From: Clitopilus passeckerianus
Lineage: Eukaryota > Basidiomycota > Agaricomycetes > Agaricales > Entolomataceae
NCBI GenBank assembly: GCA_944990035.1
Contig: CALYLX010000111.1
Span: forward strand, 124,001 to 188,000
Reading direction: 5' to 3'
Length of the DNA: 64,000 nucleotides
Program-made: the position numbers and the translations under genes
Notes under the pieces: generated by a model
Database searches by the model: none
What the model was told of the DNA's origin: nothing
Seen by the model: only the letters and a program-made list of their open reading frames with translations
Part shown: positions 1 through 9,540 of the stretch, one piece after another
How positions within the stretch are numbered: the first letter of the stretch is position 1
Layout of the letters: each line of letters starts with the position of its first letter

Positions 1-232
1 GAGTCCCGCACCAGTCCCGGAAGGAGCTTCCACATCTGAGGGTTTGATGGAGAGCGAGCAGGGATCCAGTCGGGCGGGGAATACGCAGCTGGGTGCCCAA
101 CCGATCGCAATAGAGGCGCATCAACGCCTGGATCTTGGCTGGAAGACGCCTGGCAAGTATTCCAGCGGGTGATGGCGGGTGAAGGTGCCGACTTCTCCTC
201 TGTTTCAGTAGAGGTACCGTCATCGGCGGACA

Positions 233-1222
233 CTAGCAGAGGCTGAGAGTGTTTCTCAACCTTCGGGGGTTGGAAGGAGGGGATGGCAGGTCGAGGATAG
301 CCCTCTGAGCCTGGCTTGCGGCATAAAATCCTCGTTGGCTGAGCAAGTTGCACTGCTCACGACAAGAAGCTAGCTCAGGGGGGAGACCCCTTGCCGCGAC
401 GTTGGTGAGAGCAATGGCAAGGGTCGGCCTGTGATCCTGTGGTCGAAAGGGTGCGCCAGAGGCGAAGGGGGGTGAGGAGGTATGGGAGATTTCGTCATGG
501 GTGATAGGGTAGTGGCCATGGGGTGCAGCTCGCTGAGCGTCTTTTGGGAAGACTTGGGTCTGGTTGAGGGCGACGCAGTTCCACACGAGGGTATTCGAAG
601 TTTCGTATTTCAGGGGCATGCGGGGAGTGGCCGTTGGAATGCTCGTCGTTCACTCGGGTAGTAGTTGCAGCGTGTATGGCAGTAGGACCATTCCCATGCG
701 GAAATAGCGAGCTTGTGGGATGCTTGACACAGGTAGGGATAGATGCGGATGTGGTGGGCTCAACAGAAGAACGATTCGTAGCCGTAGTTGCACCTAGACT
801 AGCCTTCTTGATTCTCGTCAAGATTTCCTGCTGCTCCGACTCAATGGCCCTGTCCCACTGAGGTGACATGGGCTGCCCATTGGCCCACATACGCTGCTGT
901 CGTTCGCGATTAAGCTTGGCCTGGAAGCTTTCCTTTGGGAGGTTTTGCATGTATTCATGCCCTTATGGTATTCTTCGGCCAGCCTTCGTACATCCTCAGT
1001 CCAAGCAGCCGCGAGCGTCGTTTGTCGTCCCTCTTCGCACCATCTACCATGCCCTGCAGCATCTCCTCGATCATCATGATGATGGGCTTGTATACATGCC
1101 TCGTTAGGTTCCAAGTCGGCCGGTAAACACTGGAGAGGGAAGAACCTTGTGCATCGGCGTTGCTTGTTGGAACAGCTGCTTCTCAGAACGCTTTTGGTGG
1201 AGGTCGAAGAAGGTGTTGACAA
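233..1222 (-). pseudogene. Decayed minus-strand coding remnant, family not recognised
   Basis: Three minus-strand frames in succession read like real protein but are not continuous. One segment (about 1110-1020) contains KPIIMMIEEMLQGMVDGAKR, the next (about 1010-960) contains WTEDVRRLAEEYHK, and the next (950-495) contains MQNLPKESFQAKLNRERQQR. A further frame (619-233) contains YETSNTLVWNCVALNQTQVF. The changes of frame come without convincing splice sites, and a stop (963-965) lies just upstream of the 950 segment. I read this as one gene broken by small indels, possibly cargo of a transposon since it lies beside a TET/JBP-type gene, but I cannot name the family. A gene with very short introns is the alternative. 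Positions 1-232 hold nothing I can assign. Confidence 0.3.
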
Positions 1223-1392
1223 CGGCGGTTATTGATCACGACAGATGTTGCGTTGAAGGGGCGTGAGAAAAAGCTGGTCAACGGTTTCCACCCGCACTTC
1301 CTTTGCACAAACACATCCTATATGGTGGCTTTTTGGCCTATTTCTTATTTTAATCACATCTTCGCCCTTCTGAGGTCTTTTGGGGCCCATAG

Positions 1393-1422
1393 ACGCGTTA
1401 TTATACGCGCTTGACGCGTCAA
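1393..1422. promoter_or_regulatory. Paired ACGCGT (MCB-like) sites in the gap before the TET/JBP-like gene
   Basis: ACGCGT occurs at 1393-1398 and again at 1414-1419, the second inside the perfect 12-bp palindrome TTGACGCGTCAA (1411-1422). ACGCGT is the MluI cell-cycle box bound by Swi6/Mbp1-type factors in fungi. The sites lie between the decayed minus-strand ORF and the plus-strand oxygenase gene. Regulation by this site is inference only. Confidence 0.25.
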
Positions 1423-1741
1423 ACTATGAAAGGTCGGCGCCAAACTGCAAGCTTGTGAGCGTCCACTGATTTGCGCGTGACCAGCTTGAACCCTTCTGCT
1501 TGAACAGGCCAAACGTAACGGTATAAGAAGAGGTTCAAAAAATTTTAACCCAACGCTTCCTCGCCTCCTTCACAAACATCCACCACAACCGTGACCTGCC
1601 TTGGGGAAGCTCGATACGCATGACAGGTGGTAAGCCATCCACACTCGTTTCTCATTCCAGCACAGCAGGGAATGGTCGAGAGGTTGCAAAGCTGAATTCA
1701 CATCTCGGGGCCGACCCTGGCAACGGATCCCTGTTGAAAGC

Positions 1742-3413
1742 ATGCGCAAACGCTCTGCCTTTTTCCTTGCATATGTGCAGAACCTCTTTTTTCGCCGCCA
1801 CCTTTCACTGCGAGCGCTTGACAACCTACTAACTAACGCCTTTGGCCTTGCATAGAACCTAAGCTCTACACGCTCTCTCTCGGGCCCTGTTTTCTTGCTC
1901 GTTCCCTCAGCCTTGCCGAATACCTCCAAGAAAAGGCACTCGATGGCGCGTTTGAAGGCGAATTAACGGACTACGAGTCCGACGACGACGACACCGGCAA
2001 GGGTTGCAATGTTGGCCGCCCACCGAACCCCACCCCCGCCCCTTCCACCCCCTCACTCTTATCCGAATCCCTTCCCCAAGCTTCTGCGCCCACTGCTTCG
2101 AGGAACCGCCGAACACTCAACAGCAACCAGCGCAAATCTGCAAAGAGAAGCAAAATGCGTTGGCTGCAGCAAAAGTCCGACGACACAGAGCTGAAGGGCG
2201 TCAACAAGAAGCGCAAGCTTGCAGGGCTCCAGGACGCATTAAAGCTGGAGCTCGATCTCGCGGAGGATGTGGAGGTTTCTGGGCCTGGTTGGCTTGGCAA
2301 GCGGCTCGAAAACATGCCTCAGCGGACGCATTCAAAGGAGGAACTTATCAAAAGAGGCTTCAAGGTGTTTCCCTGGAATGGAACGTAAGCTGCTCCGCCT
2401 TTTTGAATCCATGAAAAGGCTGCTAACATAGGTACAGTACAACCCATCTAATTCTGGATCAAGAACGACGAGTTGGCGGCGTGCTCGTCGGCCGACCAAA
2501 GGACTTAGAGGCCTGGGAGATTGTCCACGACGGCGCCTTACAGGCGTTCGAATCCACAGCCAGCCAGCTTCGGTTTACCTCGAAGGAAACCTGCCACCGG
2601 AGAGGACGATTTCCCGCCGTTGCCCACGGCATATCCCACGGCGGAGGCCAACCGGTAGGTTGTCTAGACGCTGCCTTGCTTTCTCTATCTAAATCACCCT
2701 TTGTTAGAAACCGATGCACCTGCGTCACACGGAGGCAAAGGCCAAGACCCTCGACGCCTTGATGGAGAACCCCTGCATTCAAAGGATATGTAACTTCGCA
2801 AGCAGTAAGCCACCTACACCATCCCCCTTGACACAAGCCTGAGCTGTTTCCAGCAGCATACGAAACGTTTGGCGAGAAGAACCATCGCTACATGCGCGAA
2901 ACGGTTGAAAGCCTCCGCTGTCAATACCCGAAGCTCCGCCGTCCCTACGATGCAAAGGTCGGGGCCTTCCCATGTCGCTCATTCAACTTTGGCGTTCAGT
3001 CAATCTCCTACCCACACACTGACGACGGCAACCTCGCCCAGAGCTGGTGCTCCATCACCCCTCTCGGCCGGTTCGATCCAAAGAAAGGCGGGCACGTCGT
3101 CCTTTGGGACCTCGGCCTCATTGTTGAGTTCCCTGCGGGTTCAACCATCCTCATCCCATCTGCTCTTTTCCGACACTCGAACACCAACGTACAGCCCGGC
3201 GAAGTGCGCTATTCGATCATTCAATATGCTGCTGGTGGTCTTTTTCGCTGGGTGCATAACAGCTTCATGACTGACGAAGCTTGGCTCAAGCAGGCAAGCC
3301 CGGAAGCTGTAAGGGCCCGCGAGTCCGACCAGCAAAGGAGATGGGCAGAGGCTCTCAATAGCTTCACGAAGTTTGATGAGCTGGCGGGGCTAGGTCAGCC
3401 CACAAGCTTATGA
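1742..3413 (+). CDS. TET/JBP-type 2-oxoglutarate- and Fe(II)-dependent dioxygenase (fungal class)
   Basis: Four exons can be joined with confidence: one ending near 2384 (WLGKRL, KVFPWNG), then about 2438-2655, 2708-2802 and 2854-3413. The N-terminal part is acidic then basic (LTDYESDDDD, later KKRKL). The catalytic core is in the last exon: HTD with His codon 3015 and Asp codon 3021, the stretch GGHVVLWDLGLIVEFPAGS, then the distal His in RHSN (codon 3174) and an Arg in GEVRYS, followed by the family's GGLFRWV. H-x-D...H binds Fe(II) and the late Arg would bind 2-oxoglutarate. Members of the TET/JBP superfamily oxidise methylated bases in DNA; the fungal class is expanded and often linked to transposons. 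The 5' end is uncertain: an upstream exon starting near 1742 (MRKRSAFFLAY) needs an intron or a frameshift near 1830-1853. It converges on the Plavaka transposase gene, 150 bp downstream. Confidence 0.8.
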
Positions 3414-3565
3414 GCGACATTTATTTTTGTTTCTTGCTAGCATTAACATACGGCTACCTTACCAAGGCGTTTCGTCGGCGTAGCTCACACGGATAGCTGT
3501 TTCATATGTATTTATCAATACGGTCTATTAATTTGTCTGCTATCTACGCACACCTGCCTATCAAG

Positions 3566-6084
3566 CTACAGCGACTCAGGCTTTGCTGTGAGAGCATAAA
3601 ACAAATCACGGTCGAAGTAATGGTTCAGCCAGAGCTCCTGCGAGAATTGAAGGCTGTTGCTGCTTGTTAGCCGGCTGTCTGCTTTGGCTGCAAACCGCGG
3701 GGTAAGGTCTACAAGGGACCGAATTTGAGATAAAAAGATTATATCACCCATTGGGGTCTTGTCAGCGCGTCTCGCCTTTCTCATGAGGTACATAGAGGTC
3801 GATCGCTCAGGATATGGACCTGCCGATGGAAGCCCCGAATATCCTGGATTGACTTGAGGGACAACGTCAAGCCGCTCAACATACGCCAGGAACTGGTTTG
3901 AAAGCCCAACCACAGCCTTGGGGCTGACAGGCGGCGCAATAACTCGTAAGATGGCTCTGAGGATAACAACCTGATGCCCTACGCCGCGCCATGGGACGTC
4001 AGATTGCCATACCATGAAACCATACTCCTGATGGATTTACTCACCCTTGAGCCCGCCAGCTGGCCAGCTGGCAGATGGATCTACATTGATGATAACGCCA
4101 TCGTTCTGTCCATGCGGTATACCGTTATCGGGGCAGGGTGGAAGGGCGGAAACTGTGCGGGCTTGAAGCGCCGTATGGGGCCAGAAATATTCTTTTGTCT
4201 GGAGTCGAAGGTTGCTCCACGCTTCAAGCTGCGTGAAAGGAAGTGCTTCGTGCTCCCGAGTCTGTCGTCTTCCCGAGGCGCTGAGGTTGCTCTGTGTTTT
4301 GAGCCGAACAATGAGCTCTTGTAACGCAGGTACCAGGTCTGTGATCTGATAGAGGGAACCAATGTCTTCGATTTTGGTGCGCCTAAGAGACGGTTCCCAG
4401 GCGAGGTGGAATGCGGCGAAGGGAGAAGAAAACGTGCGTCGAGGAAGGAGTACTTCTGAAGCTGGTTTGCTCGCTAGATCCTCGGCTTTTGCAAAATAAT
4501 CAACCTTCTCCCTGGTGGAGTCGGATTCATCTGGAACTCCTTCGAGGATACCCATCGCAAGGTTGAACCTCTGGCACTTTTCCTTGCGATCAAGGTAGCG
4601 GCATATCTGTTCCTCATAGCGATGGTTGTTGGATGCGCGGGCAGGCTCTTTGATGGCGCCGATGTGGGCACGCTCAGTGACCTCTGCTGACCATTGCATT
4701 GGTATGCCGTTCTCCCGAATATTCGGTACGACGCTCTGCATTGCTTCGAGCTTGGGGATCCCCCACTTATATTGATCACCCTTCGATTTCTTCTTGCTCT
4801 TCCTAGCACCGGCATTGACAATTGCCTGCTTATGGCGATGGAATTCAGCTAAGGCAGAGTCGAGCCTTGCTAGGAGACGGTCGTCGATTCGTCGTGCTTG
4901 AGCAAGGTAACGGAAATCGAGCAGCGAACGCACTGCTATCATGAAACCCTTGGTGACGCTGGTAGCATCAGCGATGACCGGTATGATGTATCATTGTATT
5001 TCCCGATGCTCCCGCATCGTGACCTGCTTGAGGCCAGATATCCCTTCCCGGAAACGACGAAACCCTACGTGGGGTGAGAGAACAGAGAAGCGAAAGTCGA
5101 TCTCGGATGAACCAACCACGCGGATACACCATTTGGCGTCGTGATCCCAGAAGCACTTGTGCCAATGATGTAAAGGCTCGGGAGTGAGAAATATTGAAGG
5201 CTCAGCCAAAGGCCAATCCCTCCAAAAAGGTTGGTGAACTCCGTTGAGGCGAAGCTCCTTGGCAGCCTCGACGTATTCTTTGACGTTTGAAGGATGGACA
5301 GCCTTCCTGACGTTCCGTATCTGCGTCAAGGTCGTTAGGGCCGTTCGAGGTGGATGTCGAAATGGATCTCCAAAGGTCAAGTAGGAGGCAAGAGTGACTG
5401 CAGAGGTCTTCCCAGCGACGCCAGCAATCAGGGCAGATTCTGGCGTGTCGACAACACAAGACGCTAGCGGAGTGTAGCAGTATCGTGAGTAGCCTTTGGG
5501 GTCATTCATCATTGTCCCAAGCTCGGCTGCTTGCTTGAGAGGCCGGAGGATGAAGTCTAGGCACTCATGAAAGAGACGGCTGTCCAGAGCGCTCCTTACT
5601 GCCTGGTCTGGGTGGATGTATGCAGGAATTGGAAGGAGAGCTAGGAGAAGGTACGCGTTGTTTGAGGCTTTAGCGCGGTATTCCATGCTGAAATTGGCAA
5701 GGCTAACAAAGAGAGGGTATGCGGAGCGCCCTCCCGTCATGATTGAAATGCTCGTTTTATCACTTGATAAAATGGTGCCTAATAGCGTGGCTCCTGCAGG
5801 GATTTGGTTCTGTTCATCCAGGGTGCTGAGTGAGAAGAGTTGAATAGTAAGAAGAGTTGAGGAAACACACCTGCATCTCCCATGCCCGATTCCCTGAAAG
5901 CCACTCCGTATAAATACGTTGATCTCCGCTAGGTGTCGCGTAAAGCTTATAGGGTACAAATCCAACGTGATCCTTTGCCTCAGGACGGCTGAGTAACTCC
6001 TGTACGCAATCAAGAGGATCACGGTAGTAGAGCGTCACTGGTTTTTTCGTTGGATGTAGCTGCGACGCGGCCCATTCTTGACTC
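3566..6084 (-). pseudogene. Plavaka-type transposase, 3' portion (middle and C-terminus)
   Basis: Reading down the minus strand from the retrotransposon: KPVTLYYRDPLDCVQELL, YTEWLSGNRAWEMQ, then an intron (about 5872-5828), then LLGTILSSDKTSISIMTGGR and SLANFSMEYRAKA. The order continues with LHHWHKCFWDHDAKW, EIDFRFSVLSPHVGFRRF, LLDFRYLAQA, MQWSAEVTERAHIGAIK and ICRYLDRKEKC. These are landmarks of the basidiomycete Plavaka transposase family. After a further intron (near 4045-3959) the last exon has MYLMRKARRADKTPMGD and ADSRLTSSNS and stops at 3566. An in-frame TGA at 4991-4993 sits where an Arg codon is expected (REIQ*YIIPVIAD), so this copy cannot make a full-length protein without suppression. 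The N-terminal part continues at 13564-12801 on the other side of the retrotransposon. Confidence 0.85.
6080..6084. repeat. Target-site duplication GACTC, left copy
   Basis: GACTC directly precedes the TG start of the left LTR, and the same five bases directly follow the CA end of the right LTR (12801-12805). A 5-bp duplication is the usual size for Ty3/gypsy integrases. Confidence 0.95.
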
Positions 6085-6546
6085 TGTTACAGTTACCTTG
6101 GATACGCACCCGGACTCTTTTTCCTTTTACTCATCTACCATTACTATCCCCGCCCCGCTTACGTTTATACAATTACTCAGTACTGCTGCGCATTACTCAT
6201 CCCTTTAGCTATGATTACTCAGTATTCTCACGATCGTGGGATACTTGTACTATATTTACTTACCATGACTCGTCGTGACTCTTACTCTGACACACTCCGA
6301 GTCATACTTGCTTTTGCTTACTTAGCATTGCTGCGCAATGCCCAACCCTTAGCCCTACTCTTCATGTATAAATACTTTCACGCTTTCGGTCTTGCTTCCC
6401 CAGCTTGACCTAAAAGCCTATACATCGCTATTTGCTTTAACTTCGACTCGCTCGATTACTCTCGCTCGTCTCTACAAAGGCTGGTAGAGGACTAAGCAGC
6501 TGAACTCTTGATACTTGGTTGAGCACGTAGCGATACTAGCTTAACA
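6085..6546 (+). repeat. Left LTR (5' LTR)
   Basis: It starts TGTTACAGTTACC and ends GCTAGCTTAACA-like sequence (ACTAGCTTAACA), and matches 12339-12800 without any difference that I can see. It contains a TATA box (6367-6374) and the inferred start of R at 6401. Confidence 0.95.
6367..6411 (+). promoter_or_regulatory. LTR core promoter: TATA box and inferred transcript start
   Basis: TATAAATA at 6367-6374 lies 34 bp upstream of CAGCTTGACCT (6401-6411). That 11-mer is the exact complement of the primer-binding site just after the LTR. In Tf1-type self-priming elements the first 11 nt of the RNA pair with the PBS, so 6401 is the predicted +1. The TATA spacing supports this independently. Confidence 0.7.
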
Positions 6547-6548
6547 AA

Positions 6549-6559
6549 AGGTCAAGCTG
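6549..6559 (+). other. Self-complementary primer-binding site (Tf1-like)
   Basis: AGGTCAAGCTG begins 2 nt after the LTR and is the perfect reverse complement of LTR bases 6401-6411; pairing stops at mismatches on both sides. No TGG-starting stretch complementary to a tRNA 3' end is seen here. Eleven nt is the length described for Tf1/sushi self-priming. Confidence 0.7.
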
Positions 6560-6765
6560 ATCTGATAGCCCGCTCATCGCAAGCGTAGGCCACAACCACC
6601 AAACCACCTGACTGCAAGAGGTCAACTACCCTTGCAGAACCGACCGGAACCACGTCTCCCTCAAGACCGCCGAACGCCTCAACTCCCACCGGGACAGAGA
6701 GAGTAGTACAACTTGACGACGGTACTTACTCAGAATTCGACCTTAAGACAAACCGTTGGAGACAT

Positions 6766-7908
6766 TTGGTACCGAAAGACGAAGACCCGCGACAATATCG
6801 ATTTGGCGACTACCTTAGCAGTGCCTACTTCACCGAAGAGGTAAAGAACCCAGAACCAGAACCACAGCCAGACCCCGAACCAGAATCAGAACCAGAGCAA
6901 AAACCCGAAGAAGAATCGGAAACAGAGCAAGAACCCGAAGAAGAATCGGAAACAGAACCAGAACCCCCCAGACAGACCCAGACTCCGACACCCGCACAAA
7001 CCCCAAAACAAGAACCACCAGAAATGGCTCCAACCAACCCTGAACCAAAGAAACTCGCCGAACTCCGAATGGGACAACCATTTGAATATGATGGTGACCG
7101 AAGAAATGCCGAAGTTTGGTTGTTGGAAGTCAAGATGTACCTAAGCCTGAACGACCACATCTACGACAACAACAACAAGCAAATCGCTTTTGCACTTTCC
7201 TTTTTGAAGAAAGGAACCGCTTTGGCATGGAAACGATCTTTCTGCCAGAACTACACAAACAAAGATAACGACATCATCCTCCCCGATTTCAAACAATTCG
7301 AGAAAGAATTCATCAACGCCTTCTACCCAGTAGACGGAGAAGGACAGGCATTTGCATCCCTAGACGCTCTCACGCAGAAAGGACCAATTGACGATTACAT
7401 ATCTCAATTCAAAGTCCTTATCTCCGCCTCCGGGATCACCGATGAAAAGGCGAAGATTGAATTCTTCCAGAAAGGACTCAACTCCAAGATCATCGAAAAG
7501 ATCTATAACCTCCCCATTCTTCCCGTCACCATTAACGGATGGTACGAACACGCTGCCCGATTTGATGCACAATGGCGTAGAGGACAGAACGTCATCCGCC
7601 GCAACAGAGGACTCCCCCCTATTTCCCATGCAAATCCCCGCAATACCCACGCTACAGCAGACCCTAACGCCATGGACATTGACGCCTTATCTTTTGAAAA
7701 GAGAAAGGAGTTAATGAAGGAAGGGAAATGTTTCCGCTGTTTCAAGAAAGGACATCGCTCTCGAGAATGCCCTGAACGCAGAGGAGGAAAGCAGTCCAAC
7801 ACCAACTCCTATGGCAAGAAAAACATCAAAGATCTTGTCAGAACCATTAGAGCGTTGGAAGCGGAAGAATTGGAGAGCTTCTGGAATGAGCTCGATGAGG
7901 ATTTTTAG
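6766..7908 (+). CDS. Gag polyprotein with CCHC zinc knuckle
   Basis: The frame is open from about 6589 with no ATG until 7024 (EMAPTNPEPKK), so the true start is unclear; the reading at 6766 begins with TTG. A Pro/Glu-rich acidic tract (about 6840-7010, repeats of EPEPE and EEESETE) precedes the structural part (WLLEVKMYL, FKQFEKEFINAFYP, LNSKIIEKI), which matches retrotransposon Gag domains. A zinc knuckle CFRCFKKGHRSREC lies at about 7729-7770. Gag assembles virus-like particles and binds element RNA in the cytoplasm. It ends GAT TTT TAG, and pol opens in the -1 frame at the same place. Confidence 0.85.
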   Translation: MVPKDEDPRQYRFGDYLSSAYFTEEVKNPEPEPQPDPEPESEPEQKPEEESETEQEPEEESETEPEPPRQTQTPTPAQTPKQEPPEMAPTNPEPKKLAELRMGQPFEYDGDRRNAEVWLLEVKMYLSLNDHIYDNNNKQIAFALSFLKKGTALAWKRSFCQNYTNKDNDIILPDFKQFEKEFINAFYPVDGEGQAFASLDALTQKGPIDDYISQFKVLISASGITDEKAKIEFFQKGLNSKIIEKIYNLPILPVTINGWYEHAARFDAQWRRGQNVIRRNRGLPPISHANPRNTHATADPNAMDIDALSFEKRKELMKEGKCFRCFKKGHRSRECPERRGGKQSNTNSYGKKNIKDLVRTIRALEAEELESFWNELDEDF

Positions 7909-8515
7909 AACGGCGGCCAGTGTCAACGTCTGAACCCGCCACAATACTGATTTCTTCTATGTCGTATGCAGAACCTTTTGATAAATCTATGCGTCTACCC
8001 ATTAAGGTCTCTGCTCCGAATGAAGAAAGAACCGTTGAAACCAAAGCACTAGTCGACTCAGGTGCTCAAGGACTATTCATCGACAAAGAATTCGTCGCCC
8101 GCCATTGAATCAAAACACATCCCCTTCGACAACCTCTCACTGCCAAGAATGTTGACGGCACTATCAACAAAACAGGGCAAATCACCCATTACACCTGGGT
8201 CGATATAGGGATAGGGAAACACAAGGCGTCAGAACGGTGCCTGGTCACTGGATTAGGGAATGAACACCTGATCCTCGGACTCCCATGGCTGAAGCGAACG
8301 AATCCAGAAATCAACTGGCAAAAGGGGACACTATTCATTAATCCCAAGCGCGTCAAGACATCCCCGCTACGCACGGCCCTTGCCCGAGTCCAGATCAGAC
8401 GACTAGCCGCAACAGAGGAATCACGCCTAGACATTTCCAACGTACCCGACGAACCCGAACCCATTGAAACACCCTTAGAAGAACCCAATGACGAACAAGA
8501 CCTGGTTATTGCCTA
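7899..8515 (+). pseudogene. Pol 5' portion: retropepsin-like aspartic protease, with an in-frame stop
   Basis: The frame is -1 relative to gag and opens at 7899, overlapping the gag stop. The protease active site is ALVDSGAQGLFID (about 8047-8085). TGA at 8107-8109 interrupts the frame right after EFVARH. The same frame then continues through ITHYTWVDIGIG and the second protease landmark ILGLPWLKRTNPEINW (about 8274-8320), so the stop is a lesion in an otherwise coherent domain. The protease would cleave the Gag-Pol precursor. Confidence 0.75.
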
Positions 8516-9540
8516 TGTGAAAGGAGAACCAGTGATGGGAATATTCGAACGAGCCAATTCCCCATTGACGAATGAACATCGAGAACCAGAAATCAGAAGA
8601 ATCCGAGCTGCAAATATCTCCCGAATCACCCGAGATAGAGGATCACTGCGATTCGTCCCGACCCAGAACGTCTGGATTCGTGCCAAGACGTCCATCTCCC
8701 AGACCCTAGAACATCAGAAAACCAAAGAGGTCAAGAAGAAACTCGAAGACCTCATTCCCCCCGAATACCACGAATTCAAGAAAGTCTTTGAGAAAGAAGC
8801 ATCAGAACGATTCCCCCCATCTCGGCCTTGGGATCACGCCATTGATCTCAAACCAGACTTTGTTCCGAAAGACTGCAAGGTCTACCCTCTCAATCCAAAG
8901 GAGCAAGCCGAAATGGACAAATTTCTCGAAGAAAACTTACGAAAAGGATACATCCGACCCTCGAAATCACCTCAAGCATCACCCTTCTTCTTTGTAGCAA
9001 AGAAAGAAGCAAACGCACTACGACCCTGCCAAGATTACCGATATCTCAACAGTGGAACTGTCAAGAATGCCTACCCCTTACCACTAGTCAGCGACCTACT
9101 CGACAAACTCAGAGGAGCAAAGATTTTCACAAAGCTGGACATCCGATGGGGATATCATAATGTCCGGATCAAAGAAGGAGACGAGTGGAAAGCAGCCTTC
9201 AAAACAAATCGAGGCTTGTTTGAACCCACCGTCATGTTCTTTGGACTATGCAACTCCCCAGCCACGTTTCAAGCAATGATGAACCACATCTTCAGAGACA
9301 TGATCGATGAAGGATGGTTAATCATCTACATGGATGACATGTTACTCTTCTCTAAAGACCAAAGAGAACATGAGAAGCGCACCAAACGGGTACTCCAAAG
9401 GCTGATGGAACACAACCTGTTCCTCAAAGCTGAGAAATGCAAATTCGACGTAACAGAAGTCGAATTCCTTGGAATGATCATATCGCCAGACAAGATCCAC
9501 ATGGACCCGACTAAACTCGACGGGATAAAGAAATGGCCAA
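8516..9540 (+). pseudogene. Pol: reverse transcriptase domain (thumb end lost)
   Basis: Continues the protease frame. RT landmarks in order: DHAIDLKPDF, YPLNPKEQAEMDKFL, RPCQDYRYLN (fingers), FTKLDIRWGYHNVRIKEGDEWKAA, FGLCNSPATFQAMMN, and the catalytic YMDDM at about 9327-9341, then AEKCKFDVTEVEFLGMIIS. It breaks off after GIKKWPTP. The conserved FLGFxNFYR stretch, thumb and connection expected next are missing, and the frame changes at about 9540. The domain copies element RNA to DNA. The ring of RT motifs is intact, but the deletion just downstream should abolish a full Pol. Confidence 0.85.

Noticed and set aside
6547..6600. tRNA-primed PBS
   Set aside because: No stretch beginning TGG complementary to a tRNA 3' end occurs just after the LTR, whereas a perfect 11-nt self-complement to the LTR does.
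6825..7160. Minus-strand Gly/Ser/Val-rich ORFs opposite gag
   Set aside because: They are the antisense shadow of the Pro/Glu-rich tract of Gag.
8107..8109. Programmed stop-codon readthrough in pol
   Set aside because: The TGA lies in the middle of the protease domain and lacks a known readthrough context; with the nearby deletion a simple mutation is likelier.
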